Source: Synergistaceae bacterium
GTDB lineage: Bacteria > Synergistota > Synergistia > Synergistales > Aminobacteriaceae
Reading direction: 5' to 3'
DNA length: 10,888 nucleotides
Assembly (NCBI GenBank): GCA_017427625.1
Contig: JAFRSL010000084.1
Coordinates: 1-10,888, forward strand
The notes under the pieces were generated by a model, which worked only from the letters and a program-made list of their open reading frames with translations, ran no database searches and had not been told where the DNA came from. A program made the translations under genes and the position numbers. Shown here piece after piece: positions 1-7,830 of this stretch. Within the stretch, counting starts at the first letter, position 1, and every line of letters starts with the position of its first letter.

Positions 1-824
1 TATTACTGCTAGTTCTCGCGGTTTGTGCATGTGTTTTCGCGTACGTCAACAGCGGGAAAGACGAGACACCAGCCAAGCCCGTCTTACGCATCGGAGTTGA
101 GTGTGATTACGCGCCTAACAACTGGGAGGAGAAGAGGCCCTCAGCTTTCAACCTTCCATTGTCGAACCAAGAAGGTGCATATGCTGACGGCTATGACCTT
201 CAAATCGCCAAACTCGTAGCTGATGACATGGGTGCGACGCTCGAAGTGAGGAAGATTGCGTGGAACGATCTGCTTCCCGCGCTTCAGAGGGGTGAGATTG
301 ACGCGATATTCTCAGGGATGCTCGACACTGAGGAACGCAGGAGGCAGGCAGCATTCTCTGACCCTTACGAGGTTACGGCTACGGAGTATTCAGTTGTAGT
401 GAACACTGCAAGCCCCTACGCGAACGCAAAGAAGCTCACGGATTTTTCGGGCGCAAAGTTCACAGGCCAGAAGGGCACGAAGCTATACTCCTCAATCGGC
501 CAGATGCCGGGCGCAATAGCTATGCCAGCGGTCGATAATGTCTCTGAAATGCTTGATGCTGTTACGAGCGGAAGGGTTGACGGGATTGTGATAAACCTCG
601 ACACTGGACGCTCATACGAGGCAACGCATTCCAACTTGAAGCTGATACGTTTCCCGGAGAATGAGGGCTTCGAGATAGGTTTCAACGGGATATGCGCCGG
701 AGTGAGGAAGAATGACACGGAGCTTCTTAACCGGATCAACATGGTAATCGGGCGCACAACGAAAAACGAACGCCAGAAAATCATGGACGCAACAGTCTCA
801 CGCCTCCTAAAGAACGCATCGTAA
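1..824 (+). CDS. Extracytoplasmic solute-binding protein, amino-acid ABC type (5' partial)
   Basis: The reading frame is open from position 3, so the gene begins left of the window; the first internal ATG at 159 is not the start because homologous sequence lies upstream of it. The visible N-terminus is a hydrophobic stretch (LLLVLAVCACVFAYV), the core of a signal peptide or membrane anchor; VCAC loosely resembles a lipobox but has Cys at -2. Then comes LRIGVECDYAP, the typical first strand of family 3 periplasmic binding proteins (SBP_bac_3), followed by the conserved GYDLQIAKLVA segment, GEIDAIFSGM and RRQAAFSDPY. The C-terminal lobe ends with a helix at KNERQKIMDATVSRLL. Such proteins capture polar amino acids or similar small solutes outside the membrane and hand them to an ABC permease; the permease would be expected left of the window. 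The ligand cannot be read from the sequence. Ends in TAA and is followed at once by a terminator. Confidence 0.88.
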   Translation, partial: LLLVLAVCACVFAYVNSGKDETPAKPVLRIGVECDYAPNNWEEKRPSAFNLPLSNQEGAYADGYDLQIAKLVADDMGATLEVRKIAWNDLLPALQRGEIDAIFSGMLDTEERRRQAAFSDPYEVTATEYSVVVNTASPYANAKKLTDFSGAKFTGQKGTKLYSSIGQMPGAIAMPAVDNVSEMLDAVTSGRVDGIVINLDTGRSYEATHSNLKLIRFPENEGFEIGFNGICAGVRKNDTELLNRINMVIGRTTKNERQKIMDATVSRLLKNAS

Positions 825-834
825 GAAAGAAAAG

Positions 835-860
835 TCCCCTCAGCTTTCACACTGGGGGGA
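835..860. terminator. Bidirectional intrinsic terminator between convergent genes
   Basis: Nine-base arms TCCCCTCAG (835-843) and CTGGGGGGA (852-860) pair with one wobble around an 8-nt loop. On the + strand the stem is followed by TTATTGTATT; on the - strand by CTTTTCTTTC. It lies between the stop of the solute-binding protein gene (824) and the stop of the opposing DJ-1-like gene (870) and can terminate both. Confidence 0.8.
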
Positions 861-869
861 TTATTGTAT

Positions 870-1424
870 TTACCTGTTGTAGACGAGAGGAATCAGGAAG
901 CCTTCAGCGACCTCGTCAGCCATAGCCTTGCCCTCAAGGATCTCAAGGAGCTTCAGCGCGAAGAACGGAGTTACTGCCGGACCCTTAGCGGTTGTGATGT
1001 TGCCGTCAGTCTCGACGATGTTGTGCCCGATTCTTGCGCCCGTTAGATGCGACTCAAGTCCCGGATAGCAAACTGCTGTCTTTCCAGCGAGAATGCCAGC
1101 GCGTCCGAGAGCTGCCGGAGCCGCGCAGATTGCCGCGATTAGCTTGCCTTCGGAGTGGTACTTCTTCACGAGTTCCTGAAGGCCATCGTGATCCTTTATC
1201 GCAAGAGTTCCGCCGGGCAGTATGAGCATGTCGAAGTTGTGGCCCTTAACGTCATCGAACAAAGCCTCTGCATGAACCTGGATTTTGTTCTTGCTGGTAA
1301 CTTCAAGCCTTCCTGTGAGCGATGTGATGGTTACGACTACACCGCCGCGCCTGAGAATGTCTACGGTAGTGAGCGCCTCTGTCTCCTCGAAACCGTCAAT
1401 GAGAAATATTGCTGCTGTCTTCAT
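870..1424 (-). CDS. DJ-1/PfpI (ThiJ) family protein
   Basis: A 184-residue class I glutamine-amidotransferase-like fold, the normal length for the DJ-1/YajL group. Visible landmarks are the N-terminal strand ending in DGFEETEA, with Glu16 at the position of the conserved DJ-1 glutamate, the nucleophile elbow LIAAICAAPAAL with Cys100, and the C-terminal TAKGPAVTPFFALKLLEIL motif. Family members act in the cytoplasm; proposed activities include glyoxalase III or deglycase-type detoxification of dicarbonyls and redox-sensing chaperone functions, and the sequence does not decide among them. The start is well supported by GAGGTGA about 6 nt upstream of ATG on the minus strand. It is transcribed divergently from the TMEM43-like gene across a 125-bp gap that contains paired CGTGAACGT repeats, and shares a terminator with the gene at its 3' end. 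Confidence 0.9.
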   Translation of the reverse strand: MKTAAIFLIDGFEETEALTTVDILRRGGVVVTITSLTGRLEVTSKNKIQVHAEALFDDVKGHNFDMLILPGGTLAIKDHDGLQELVKKYHSEGKLIAAICAAPAALGRAGILAGKTAVCYPGLESHLTGARIGHNIVETDGNITTAKGPAVTPFFALKLLEILEGKAMADEVAEGFLIPLVYNR

Positions 1425-1452
1425 GTTAAATCACCTCGCCCGAATTTTACCA

Positions 1453-1481
1453 CGTGAACGTCATGATTTCTTCGTGAACGT
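1453..1481. promoter_or_regulatory. Paired CGTGAACGT direct repeats, candidate operator
   Basis: CGTGAACGT occurs at 1453-1461 and again at 1473-1481. The start-to-start distance is exactly 20 bp, about two helical turns, so a dimeric regulator could contact both copies on one DNA face. The site lies between two divergent start codons, 29-57 bp from the DJ-1-like start and 69-97 bp from the TMEM43-like start. A looser GTGAA occurs once more at 1505-1509. Function is inferred from position and spacing only. Confidence 0.3.
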
Positions 1482-1484
1482 AAC

Positions 1485-1514
1485 TTGCTTTGCCAGCTTA
1501 ACATGTGAAATAAT
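1485..1514 (+). promoter_or_regulatory. Weak sigma-70-like promoter for the TMEM43-family gene
   Basis: TTGCTT (1485-1490) and AATAAT (1509-1514) are separated by 18 bp and lie 36 bp upstream of the ATG at 1550. The match to consensus is partial; other AT-rich -10 candidates overlap (TAATTA at 1511). Confidence 0.3.
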
Positions 1515-1549
1515 TATCATCAGCAAAATTCAAAGGAGGCAAAATTTTC

Positions 1550-2716
1550 ATGGCCTATACGAAGACGGAAAGCAAAAACTGGTTCACTCGTCTCAAGGAA
1601 TCAGTCGGCGGAGTAATCACGGGGATAGTGTTAATAGCTGTCGGAACGTGGCTCTTGTGGTGGAACGAGGAGGACACATTCAAGACGGCCGGAGCAATCG
1701 GTGAGGCAGAACTTGTTACGCAGGAAGTTCAGGACATTTCGCGTGTTGACCCTGCGCTCGAAGGGAAAGTGATTCATGCAATCGGTTACGCTGACACTAA
1801 GGACGTTGTGAAGGACTCACTTTTCGGTGTTGAGGCTAATGCGATAAACATCGAGCGGAAAGCAGAGTTCTACCAGTGGGAGGAGCATGAGCACACTGAG
1901 ACCCGCAAGAAGCTCGGAGGCGGTGAGGAGACCGTAACGACGTACACGTATTCTCGTGAATGGGTGTCAGAGCCTATAGATTCCGGGAGGTTTGCTGACC
2001 CTTCATACCAGAGCAGGAACACAGTGCTTGCGAACGTGAAGAGCGAGACATTCTGGGCGGAAAACGTAACGTTCGGAGCGTACAAACTGCCTGACTTCCT
2101 GAAGCACAGAATCGGCGGTGAGGTCTCAATGACGCTCTCGAATGTCGACATGAACACTCTCTCATCAGTCATAAATTCACCAGACTCCAACAAACTCGTG
2201 CTTATACACGTTCAGGGGAGCACGGTCTACATAGGCAGAAATCCCGGAAGCCCTGAAGTCGGCGATGTTAGGGTAACGTTCACACAGACGCGCCCTGCTG
2301 ATGTCTCGATAGTAGCGCAGGTAATACGGGACACGTTCGAGCCATTCACAGCATCAAATGGCTACACATTTAGCCGCCTTGAGATGGGGAAGGTCGGAAG
2401 CGTGAAGATGTTTGAGGACGCTCGCTCTGAGAACAACATCATGGCCTGGTTATTCCGTGCAATAGGAGCAGTGTGCGTGATGCTGGGGCTTGGGCTGGTG
2501 TTCAAACCGCTGAGTGTTGTTGCTGACGTTATCCCGATTCTTGGGACGATTGTGGGAGCAGGGACTGGTTTCGTAGCGTTCGTGATAGGGCTTGCGTGGT
2601 CGCTGGTTGTAATTGCGGTTGCGTGGCTTAGGTTCAGGCCGCTGATCGCAGGAGGACTCATTGCGGCTGCGGTTGGACTTGTTGCGCTGTCATACATGAA
2701 AGGAAGGAAGAAATAG
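1550..2716 (+). CDS. TMEM43-family (DUF1625) membrane protein
   Basis: A 388-residue membrane protein with the architecture of the TMEM43/LUMA family: a short cytoplasmic N-terminus, one transmembrane helix at about residues 19-39 ending in WLLWWNEE, a long soluble central domain (about 45-300), and a C-terminal cluster of three or so transmembrane helices (about 303-385) ending in a basic tail, MKGRKK. The N-terminal helix followed by NEE and the central-domain segments EFYQWEEHEH and SREW are typical of the family. The bacterial members have no agreed function. ATG is preceded by AAAGGAGG (1532-1539) at a 10-nt spacing, so the start is secure. The gene stands alone, flanked by a regulatory gap upstream and a terminator downstream. 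Confidence 0.85.
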   Translation: MAYTKTESKNWFTRLKESVGGVITGIVLIAVGTWLLWWNEEDTFKTAGAIGEAELVTQEVQDISRVDPALEGKVIHAIGYADTKDVVKDSLFGVEANAINIERKAEFYQWEEHEHTETRKKLGGGEETVTTYTYSREWVSEPIDSGRFADPSYQSRNTVLANVKSETFWAENVTFGAYKLPDFLKHRIGGEVSMTLSNVDMNTLSSVINSPDSNKLVLIHVQGSTVYIGRNPGSPEVGDVRVTFTQTRPADVSIVAQVIRDTFEPFTASNGYTFSRLEMGKVGSVKMFEDARSENNIMAWLFRAIGAVCVMLGLGLVFKPLSVVADVIPILGTIVGAGTGFVAFVIGLAWSLVVIAVAWLRFRPLIAGGLIAAAVGLVALSYMKGRKK

Positions 2717-2724
2717 CTTGGTGG

Positions 2725-2754
2725 TCTCCCGTAGTCTTGATGGATTGCGGGAGA
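2725..2754 (+). terminator. Intrinsic terminator after the TMEM43-family gene
   Basis: TCTCCCG (2725-2731) pairs with CGGGAGA (2748-2754). Inside the loop AGTC and GATT extend the stem with one wobble. TTATTCTTA follows on the + strand. On the - strand no T-run follows, so it serves mainly the + gene. Confidence 0.7.
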
Positions 2755-2763
2755 TTATTCTTA

Positions 2764-3222
2764 CTATCTTGCCTGAAGTCTTGCGTCGACTACTTCTTCT
2801 GCTATTGCACGCGATATTTCCTTGACTTTCTCAACAGTAACTGAGGGTTTGAAGAATTCCTTTACTAACTTTGTTGCAGGGATAACGACAACAGCGATTG
2901 CAACAATGATTCCAATCGTGGCGAAACCCCAGCCCATGTATGTGTGAGTGTCGTCTATGCGGTTATTGAGGTAGTTGCCCGTATATTCGACTTTTGAGTC
3001 AAGCGCATCAATCCTTGTCTCCAGCCTGTCAAGCTTACTTTCTACCTTTGCAAACCTGTCGTTGACTTCTCCCCTGAACTGCTCAATCTTGCCGTTAATC
3101 TCAACCTTAAACTGTTCAAGTGCCTTCAGTATTTCCTCGTTGCCAAGTTTAATTTCCGACCTCAATGCCCGCTGGTCTGCCTCGTAAACATCTTTTCTAA
3201 CGTAAATATCGTCGCTTGCCAT
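2764..3222 (-). CDS. Hypothetical coiled-coil protein with one C-terminal membrane helix
   Basis: 152 residues. About residues 10-92 are highly charged with heptad-like spacing (EQFKVEINGKIEQFRGEV, then KLDRLETRIDALDSKV), predicting a long coiled coil. A single transmembrane helix follows at about 97-119 (GWGFATIGIIVAIAVVVIP), then a basic and charged tail. The arrangement resembles many small CCDC90/DUF1640-like or phage-holin-adjacent proteins, but I cannot assign it to a named family. An oligomeric membrane-tethered protein is the safest description. The start is supported by GAAGGAGA upstream on the minus strand. It is divergent from the MATE gene, with 58 bp between the two start codons. 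Confidence 0.75.
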   Translation of the reverse strand: MASDDIYVRKDVYEADQRALRSEIKLGNEEILKALEQFKVEINGKIEQFRGEVNDRFAKVESKLDRLETRIDALDSKVEYTGNYLNNRIDDTHTYMGWGFATIGIIVAIAVVVIPATKLVKEFFKPSVTVEKVKEISRAIAEEVVDARLQAR

Positions 3223-3247
3223 TTCAATTCACTCTCCTTCATGTGAT

Positions 3248-3253
3248 ATTCTA
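3248..3253 (-). promoter_or_regulatory. Possible -10 element (TAGAAT) for the coiled-coil protein gene
   Basis: TAGAAT on the minus strand lies 26 bp upstream of the ATG. The hexamer 17 bp further upstream is GTATCA, a poor -35. The 58-bp divergent gap is too short to hold much else. Confidence 0.25.
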
Positions 3254-3280
3254 GCATGGAAAAAAAGGAGTGATACATTC

Positions 3281-4630
3281 ATGAACAGTAACCGTGAAAT
3301 CTTCGAGACATGGCCGATACCCAAAGCCCTAACCGAGCTTGCGTTGCCAATGATATTCGGGCAGCTCATAATTCTAGTCTACAATCTTGCAGATACATTC
3401 TTCATCGGGCGCACCAACAATCCCCTAATGGTCGCGGGGGTCTCATTGCTCCTTCCGGTCTTCAACATCTCGATAACGTTTGCAAATCTCTTCGGAATCG
3501 GCGGAGGCACTCTAATCTCCCGTCTAATGGGTGCAAAACGTGACAGCGAGGCAAAATCGGTCTCATCATTCTGCTTCTGGCTTACGATTTTGTCGGGCGG
3601 AATTTTCTCGCTCTCAATGTACATCTTCATGACCCCGATACTTCGTGTTCTTGGCGCGAGCGATGACACTTTGATTTTCGCAAGGCAGTACACATTCTGC
3701 GTCATCGTTATCGGAGCAGTCCCCACGATTCTCGGAATGACGCTCTCGAATTTCCTTCGTTCAACGGGACGTGCAAAGCAAGCAGGCTTCGGTGTCTCAA
3801 TGGGCGGAATCATCAACATCTTCCTTGATCCTCTGTTCATGTTCGTGTTATTGCCGAAGGGATATGAAGTTCTCGGTGCCGGAATCGCCACGATGCTGTC
3901 GAACGTCATTATATGCGCGTATTTTCTGACTGTGATACTTTCCGACAGGGGCGGAATACTCTCACTGTCGCTAGCTAACATACTAACGTCAGCGAGAAAC
4001 ATCTATGAGGTCTTCGCGGTCGGTGTACCTGCTGCAATCAGTGTAACACTCTTCGACATCACTTACATCGTCATCGACAAACTTGCATCGAGTTACGGTG
4101 ATATTCCGTTGGCAGCCGTTGGAATAGTCCTAAAGGCCGAGCGACTTCCCCTCAACATCGGCATAGGATTGTGTCAGGGAATGATGCCACTTGCTGGTTA
4201 CAACTATTCGGCTGGTAATCTTTCGAGAATGAGAGAGAGCGTGAGATTTTCGCGGCTTGTTGGACTTGTGTTCGGATTTTCGAGCGTCGCAATGTATGAG
4301 ATTTTCGCGCCCTACATAATGCGGATCTTCATTGCTGACCCTCAGACCGTCGAGCTTGGGACTCACTTCCTGCGGGCGAGGTCTCTTGCGACACCGTTCA
4401 TGTTCATATGCTTCCACTTGGTGAACTTCTTTCAGGCTGTAGGATTTGGAGGCAGGGCGTTGGCGCTTGGTTCGGCAAGATGGGTAGTGTTCAACATTCC
4501 ATTGCTTTTCGTGATGAACTGGCTGTTCGGAATGTATGGCATAGTTTGGACGCAGGTTGTTGCTGACGTAATGATGGCGGCGTTGTCGGTATGGACTTAT
4601 CACAGCTTCGAGAAGTCTCACAATATATAG
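3281..4630 (+). CDS. MATE family multidrug/solute efflux transporter
   Basis: 449 residues, the usual length for the 12-helix MATE family of H+ or Na+ coupled antiporters in the cytoplasmic membrane. The N-terminal half shows the family pattern: LALPMIFGQLIILVYNLADT, FFIGR, then GVSLLLPVF and the glycine-rich GIGGGTLISRLMGA. LGMTLSNFLRSTGRAKQA and NIFLDPLFMF mark the loop and helix of the first bundle; the second bundle repeats the pattern with GVPAAISVTLFDITYIVIDKL and GLCQGMMPLAGYNYSAGN. Closest in style to the MepA/DinF-like branch found in Firmicutes and Synergistota. The substrate cannot be predicted. AAGGAG (3265-3270) precedes ATG at a 10-nt spacing. No gene-specific terminator is visible before the next promoter. 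Confidence 0.92.
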   Translation: MNSNREIFETWPIPKALTELALPMIFGQLIILVYNLADTFFIGRTNNPLMVAGVSLLLPVFNISITFANLFGIGGGTLISRLMGAKRDSEAKSVSSFCFWLTILSGGIFSLSMYIFMTPILRVLGASDDTLIFARQYTFCVIVIGAVPTILGMTLSNFLRSTGRAKQAGFGVSMGGIINIFLDPLFMFVLLPKGYEVLGAGIATMLSNVIICAYFLTVILSDRGGILSLSLANILTSARNIYEVFAVGVPAAISVTLFDITYIVIDKLASSYGDIPLAAVGIVLKAERLPLNIGIGLCQGMMPLAGYNYSAGNLSRMRESVRFSRLVGLVFGFSSVAMYEIFAPYIMRIFIADPQTVELGTHFLRARSLATPFMFICFHLVNFFQAVGFGGRALALGSARWVVFNIPLLFVMNWLFGMYGIVWTQVVADVMMAALSVWTYHSFEKSHNI

Positions 4631-4632
4631 GC

Positions 4633-4638
4633 TATAAT
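4633..4638 (+). promoter_or_regulatory. -10 element (TATAAT) for the rpiB-upp operon
   Basis: A perfect TATAAT lies 36 bp upstream of the ATG at 4675, directly after the MATE stop codon. No good -35 is visible at 16-18 bp (GAGAAG at 17), so it may be activator-dependent or weak. AAAGGAGA (4656-4663) is the ribosome binding site. Confidence 0.5.
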
Positions 4639-4674
4639 ATGTGAAAATTTCCCGCAAAGGAGACTTAATCCATC

Positions 4675-5766
4675 ATGAAAATCGCACTTGGAACCGACCA
4701 CGCAGGCTTCGTACTGAAAGACGCCGTAACCGCATACCTCAAGTCCCGAAACGTTGAAGTCCTCGACTTGGGAGCATATGAATACGATGGCGAGGACAGC
4801 TACACAGATCCGGCCTTCAGAGTAGGTGGGGCAATAATGGACGAGGCAGCAGACGCAGGAGTCCTCCTCTGCGGAACAGGCTACGGAATCTCAATCGCCG
4901 CCAACAAAATCCCCGGTGTCCGCGCAGTTTCCTGTGAAACTCCCGAACATGCCCGCATCGCAAAAGCCCACAACGACATCAACGTTATAGCTCTCGGCGG
5001 ACGCACCACGAAGCCCGAAGATGTTCCCGAAATTCTCGGAACATGGCTCGATACTCCCTTTGAAGGCGGAAGGCATCTCCGTAGGCTCAACAAGATTTCA
5101 ATGGTCGAGAAATCAACACTCAACGTCGTGCAGGGCGGCGGCCGAATCACGATCTTCAACCACCCTCTGATTCAGCATAAAGTCGGAATAATCCGCGACA
5201 AAAACACCAGCGTAAAACAGTTCCGCGAGCTTCTTCAGGAAATCACAGGCCTCATGGTCTACGAGATCACAAGAAGCCTTCCCCTCACCGACAAGAAGGT
5301 TGAGACCCCCATTGAGGAGACGACGGTTAAGACTCTTGAGGGCAGAAAGATGGCGATAGTCCCGGTATTGCGCGCAGGTCTGGGAATGGTTGACGGTATA
5401 CTTCAGCTTGTCCCCAACGCGAAGGTTGGGCATATTGGGCTTTACCGCGACCCTAAGACCCTTCAGCCTGTGGAATACTACTGCAAGCTCCCGTTCGACA
5501 TTGAGGAACGTGATATTTTCGTTCTTGACCCTATGCTTGCAACCGGCGGAAGTGCTGCGGACGCTATCAGCCTCATCAAGAAGCGCGGAGGCCGTAAGAT
5601 TTCGCTTGTCTGCCTCATTGCTGCCCCCGAAGGAATCGACAGGGTTCACCGTGAGCACCCTGATGCTGAGATTTTCGCGGCAGCTTTGGACTCACATCTC
5701 AATTCGCACGGCTACATAGTTCCCGGACTTGGCGATGCTGGAGACAGGCTATTCGGGACAAGATAG
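4675..5766 (+). CDS. rpiB-upp: Fused ribose-5-phosphate isomerase B / uracil phosphoribosyltransferase
   Basis: One 363-residue open frame with two complete enzymes. Residues 1 to about 142 are RpiB (LacA/RpiB type): GTDHAGF with Asp8/His9, the catalytic-loop motif [13 protein letters not shown] with Cys66, and [13 protein letters not shown] with His99; it interconverts ribulose-5-phosphate and ribose-5-phosphate. Residues about 157-363 are Upp: [24 protein letters not shown] (231-241), the PRPP loop [10 protein letters not shown] (285-294) and the uracil-binding C-terminus [17 protein letters not shown]; it makes UMP from uracil and PRPP. The linker is only about 15 residues. Met143 (ATG at 5101) could have been an ancestral upp start but has no Shine-Dalgarno before it, so a single polypeptide is likely. 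Separate rpiB and upp genes sit near wecA/wecB in many anaerobes, so the fusion fits the neighbourhood. Lysine codons switch from mostly AAA to only AAG after residue 181. Confidence 0.93.
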   Translation: MKIALGTDHAGFVLKDAVTAYLKSRNVEVLDLGAYEYDGEDSYTDPAFRVGGAIMDEAADAGVLLCGTGYGISIAANKIPGVRAVSCETPEHARIAKAHNDINVIALGGRTTKPEDVPEILGTWLDTPFEGGRHLRRLNKISMVEKSTLNVVQGGGRITIFNHPLIQHKVGIIRDKNTSVKQFRELLQEITGLMVYEITRSLPLTDKKVETPIEETTVKTLEGRKMAIVPVLRAGLGMVDGILQLVPNAKVGHIGLYRDPKTLQPVEYYCKLPFDIEERDIFVLDPMLATGGSAADAISLIKKRGGRKISLVCLIAAPEGIDRVHREHPDAEIFAAALDSHLNSHGYIVPGLGDAGDRLFGTR

Positions 5767-5772
5767 GGCAAT

Positions 5773-6657
5773 ATGCTTGACGTTAGACTATTCATATTCC
5801 TACTCTTGGGATTTTTCTGGGGAGGACTTACTGCTCCAGTTTCGATAAGGCTTGCGGGGATTTAGGGGATTATTGACGTTCCTGATGCCCGCAAGATTCA
5901 CAAGGGCAACATGCCTCGCGGTGCAGGTATAGGGCTGTGGCTGGGATACATGCTCATGGCCTTATTGCTTTCCGGAAGCGCACCTAATCTGCGTTACATA
6001 GCTACGGGAGCAACGGTGATATTCCTATGCGGATACCTTGATGACATGTGCTCGCTTAGTCCGTTCCTGAGGCTTGGCTTGCATTTGGGAGCGTCAGCAT
6101 TCGTGGTAGTCCCTCTGAACTTCAGCATTACCGTAACTATAATCGCTGTCATATGGCTTGCGGGTGTAACGAGCGCGTACAACCTCATCGACGGAATGAA
6201 TGGATTGTGCATATCCATATTCATAGCGTCATCGCTGGCATTGTTCCTTCTTGGGCGTTCGTATCCGGGCATCTACATGGGGGCAATGGCACTCGGAGTT
6301 TTGTGCTGGAATTTCCCGTCGGCTCAGACTTTTTTGGGCGACGGTGGAAGCACATTGCTGGGTTATCTTTTCGCGTCCCACTTCCTGACATCATCAGCAA
6401 ACACTCTCAAGGCTTCGGGAATAACGGACATATTGGTACTCTTTGTTCTTTTCGGGGGGATTCCTGTTGTTGACACATTGACGGCGTTCACTCGTAGAAT
6501 GCTGACGGGAAAATCGCCATTCTACCCCGACAAGAAGCACCTTCACCACATACTCATATCGCTTACAGGCTCGAACGTTTTGACGGTAACAATAATACTA
6601 TCGCTTCAGGTCATAATGCTTGCGCTTGGCCTGAGATATTACATGAGGTTAATATGA
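5773..6657 (+). pseudogene. wecA: Undecaprenyl-phosphate GlcNAc-1-phosphate transferase (WecA/TagO type), interrupted by amber codon
   Basis: The frame starts at ATG 5773, 6 nt after the upstream stop, with an N-terminal membrane helix (LFIFLLLGFFWGGL), then meets TAG at 5863-5865 in place of codon 31. It resumes in the same frame at once with GIIDVPDARKIHKG, the expected first cytoplasmic motif of the MraY/WecA family. From the ATG at 5911 a clean 248-codon frame continues with YLDDM, NLIDGMNGL, GDGGS and PFYPDKKHLHH, the full set of catalytic and HxHH motifs, and about nine further membrane helices. The enzyme would transfer a sugar-1-phosphate to undecaprenyl phosphate at the cytoplasmic membrane, starting surface polysaccharide or teichoic-type polymers. 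Everything outside the stop is intact, so a recent mutation, a sequence error, or restart at 5911 (losing helix 1 and DVPDxRK) are the options. It overlaps wecB by ATGA. Confidence 0.8.
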
Positions 6658-7769
6658 GAAACATAGCTTGCGTTGTAGGAACTAGGCCGGAAGCAATCAA
6701 AATGGCCCCCGTAATTCTTGAGCTTAGGAAAGACCCCGAACTCTGCGTTACAGTTCTGGCGACAGGACAACACACCGACATGTTACGTCAGGCACTCGAT
6801 GACTTCGGAATATCGGCTGACTTCAACTTGAACATAATGCGCGACCGCCAGACACTCGATCACATTATGGCGAGCGTATTGCAGGGAGTTGGCGAGATTC
6901 TTGACGCTAACCCGCAAGATATGATACTGGTACACGGGGACACATCGACGACATTCGCGGCATCATTGGCGGGGTTCTACAGGCACGTTAAGATCGGCCA
7001 TGTTGAGGCGGGACTGAGAAGCCGTAATCTTGCCTTGCCTTTCCCAGAGGAAGCAAACAGAGTTTTGACCGACAGCATAGCGGATATGTTCTTCGCGCCG
7101 ACAAAGGGAGCTGCCGAGAATTTAATCCGCGAGGGCAAGCCTGAGTCGCAGATATACATCACTGGCAACACGGTAATTGATGCTCTCTATGACATTCTCA
7201 GGAGATGGAAGGGAATGGACGCACCGGAGTATCTTCGCGGAATTGAGGAACGTCCGTTGATTCTAATGACGGCCCACAGGCGTGAGTCTTGGGGCGAACC
7301 ACTCATGAATATATGCTCTGCTGTGAGAGATGTTATACGTGAGAGGCCCGATGTACTGTTCCTGATACCTATGCACAAGAACCCGACCGTCCGTGATGTG
7401 ATCCGCGAGGAGCTGAAAGATTTTCCCGGCAACGTGATATTGACCGAACCGCTGAATTACCCTGAGTTCGTTTACGCTATGAGCAAGTCAACATTCATAT
7501 TGTCAGACAGCGGTGGAGTTCAGGAGGAAGCTACGGCAATCGACAAGCCGGTTCTCATTATGCGGACAGTCTCAGAGCGTCCTGAGGCAATAACTGAGGG
7601 TACGTGCATTCTCGTTGGTACTGAACGTGAGAACATAAGGAACGAGGCTTTGAGGATACTTAATGAGCCGGAGTACATGGCCGCTATTGTCGGGAAAAAC
7701 AGAAAGCCTTTCGGTGATGGTACAGCAAGCGCGAAGATTCATGAGGCAGTGAGTTACCCCCGCTTATAG
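6654..7769 (+). CDS. wecB: UDP-N-acetylglucosamine 2-epimerase (non-hydrolysing)
   Basis: 371 residues, full family length. It interconverts UDP-GlcNAc and UDP-ManNAc in the cytoplasm, supplying ManNAc units for surface polysaccharide. Visible motifs are GTRPEAIKMAPVI (9-21), HGDTSTTFAAS (94-104), GHVEAGLRS (115-123), PFPEEANRVLTD (129-140), GNTVIDAL (171-178), TAHRRESWGE (206-215), PMHKNP (239-244), SDSGGVQEEA (284-293) and RTVSERPEA (304-312), which cover the substrate and UDP sites of the GT-B-like fold. Its ATG overlaps the wecA stop (ATGA), so it is translationally coupled to wecA and co-transcribed with rpiB-upp. The stop codon lies inside the loop of a GC hairpin. Confidence 0.95.
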   Translation: MRNIACVVGTRPEAIKMAPVILELRKDPELCVTVLATGQHTDMLRQALDDFGISADFNLNIMRDRQTLDHIMASVLQGVGEILDANPQDMILVHGDTSTTFAASLAGFYRHVKIGHVEAGLRSRNLALPFPEEANRVLTDSIADMFFAPTKGAAENLIREGKPESQIYITGNTVIDALYDILRRWKGMDAPEYLRGIEERPLILMTAHRRESWGEPLMNICSAVRDVIRERPDVLFLIPMHKNPTVRDVIREELKDFPGNVILTEPLNYPEFVYAMSKSTFILSDSGGVQEEATAIDKPVLIMRTVSERPEAITEGTCILVGTERENIRNEALRILNEPEYMAAIVGKNRKPFGDGTASAKIHEAVSYPRL

Positions 7770-7778
7770 AAACGGGGG
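7757..7778 (+). terminator. GC hairpin straddling the wecB stop, possible weak terminator
   Basis: CCCCCG (7757-7762) pairs with CGGGGG (7773-7778); the 10-nt loop contains the wecB TAG. No U-tract follows (CATCCTAATA), so it may stabilise the 3' end rather than terminate strongly. Confidence 0.35.
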
Positions 7779-7830
7779 CATCCTAATAGAGAAATAACAT
7801 TACTAGATACTGGAGAGGTTTCACAGCCTG

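Noticed and set aside
4244..5680. Repeated GAGATTTTCGCG at about 4243, 4299 and 5668
   Set aside because: All copies lie in coding sequence and encode ordinary residues in genes with similar codon habits; spacing is irregular.
5863..5865. TAG in wecA as recoded amino acid (pyrrolysine or reassigned amber)
   Set aside because: TAG ends the TMEM43, MATE, rpiB-upp, wecB and PQ-loop-like genes at correct family lengths in this window, and WecA has no known need for a special residue there.
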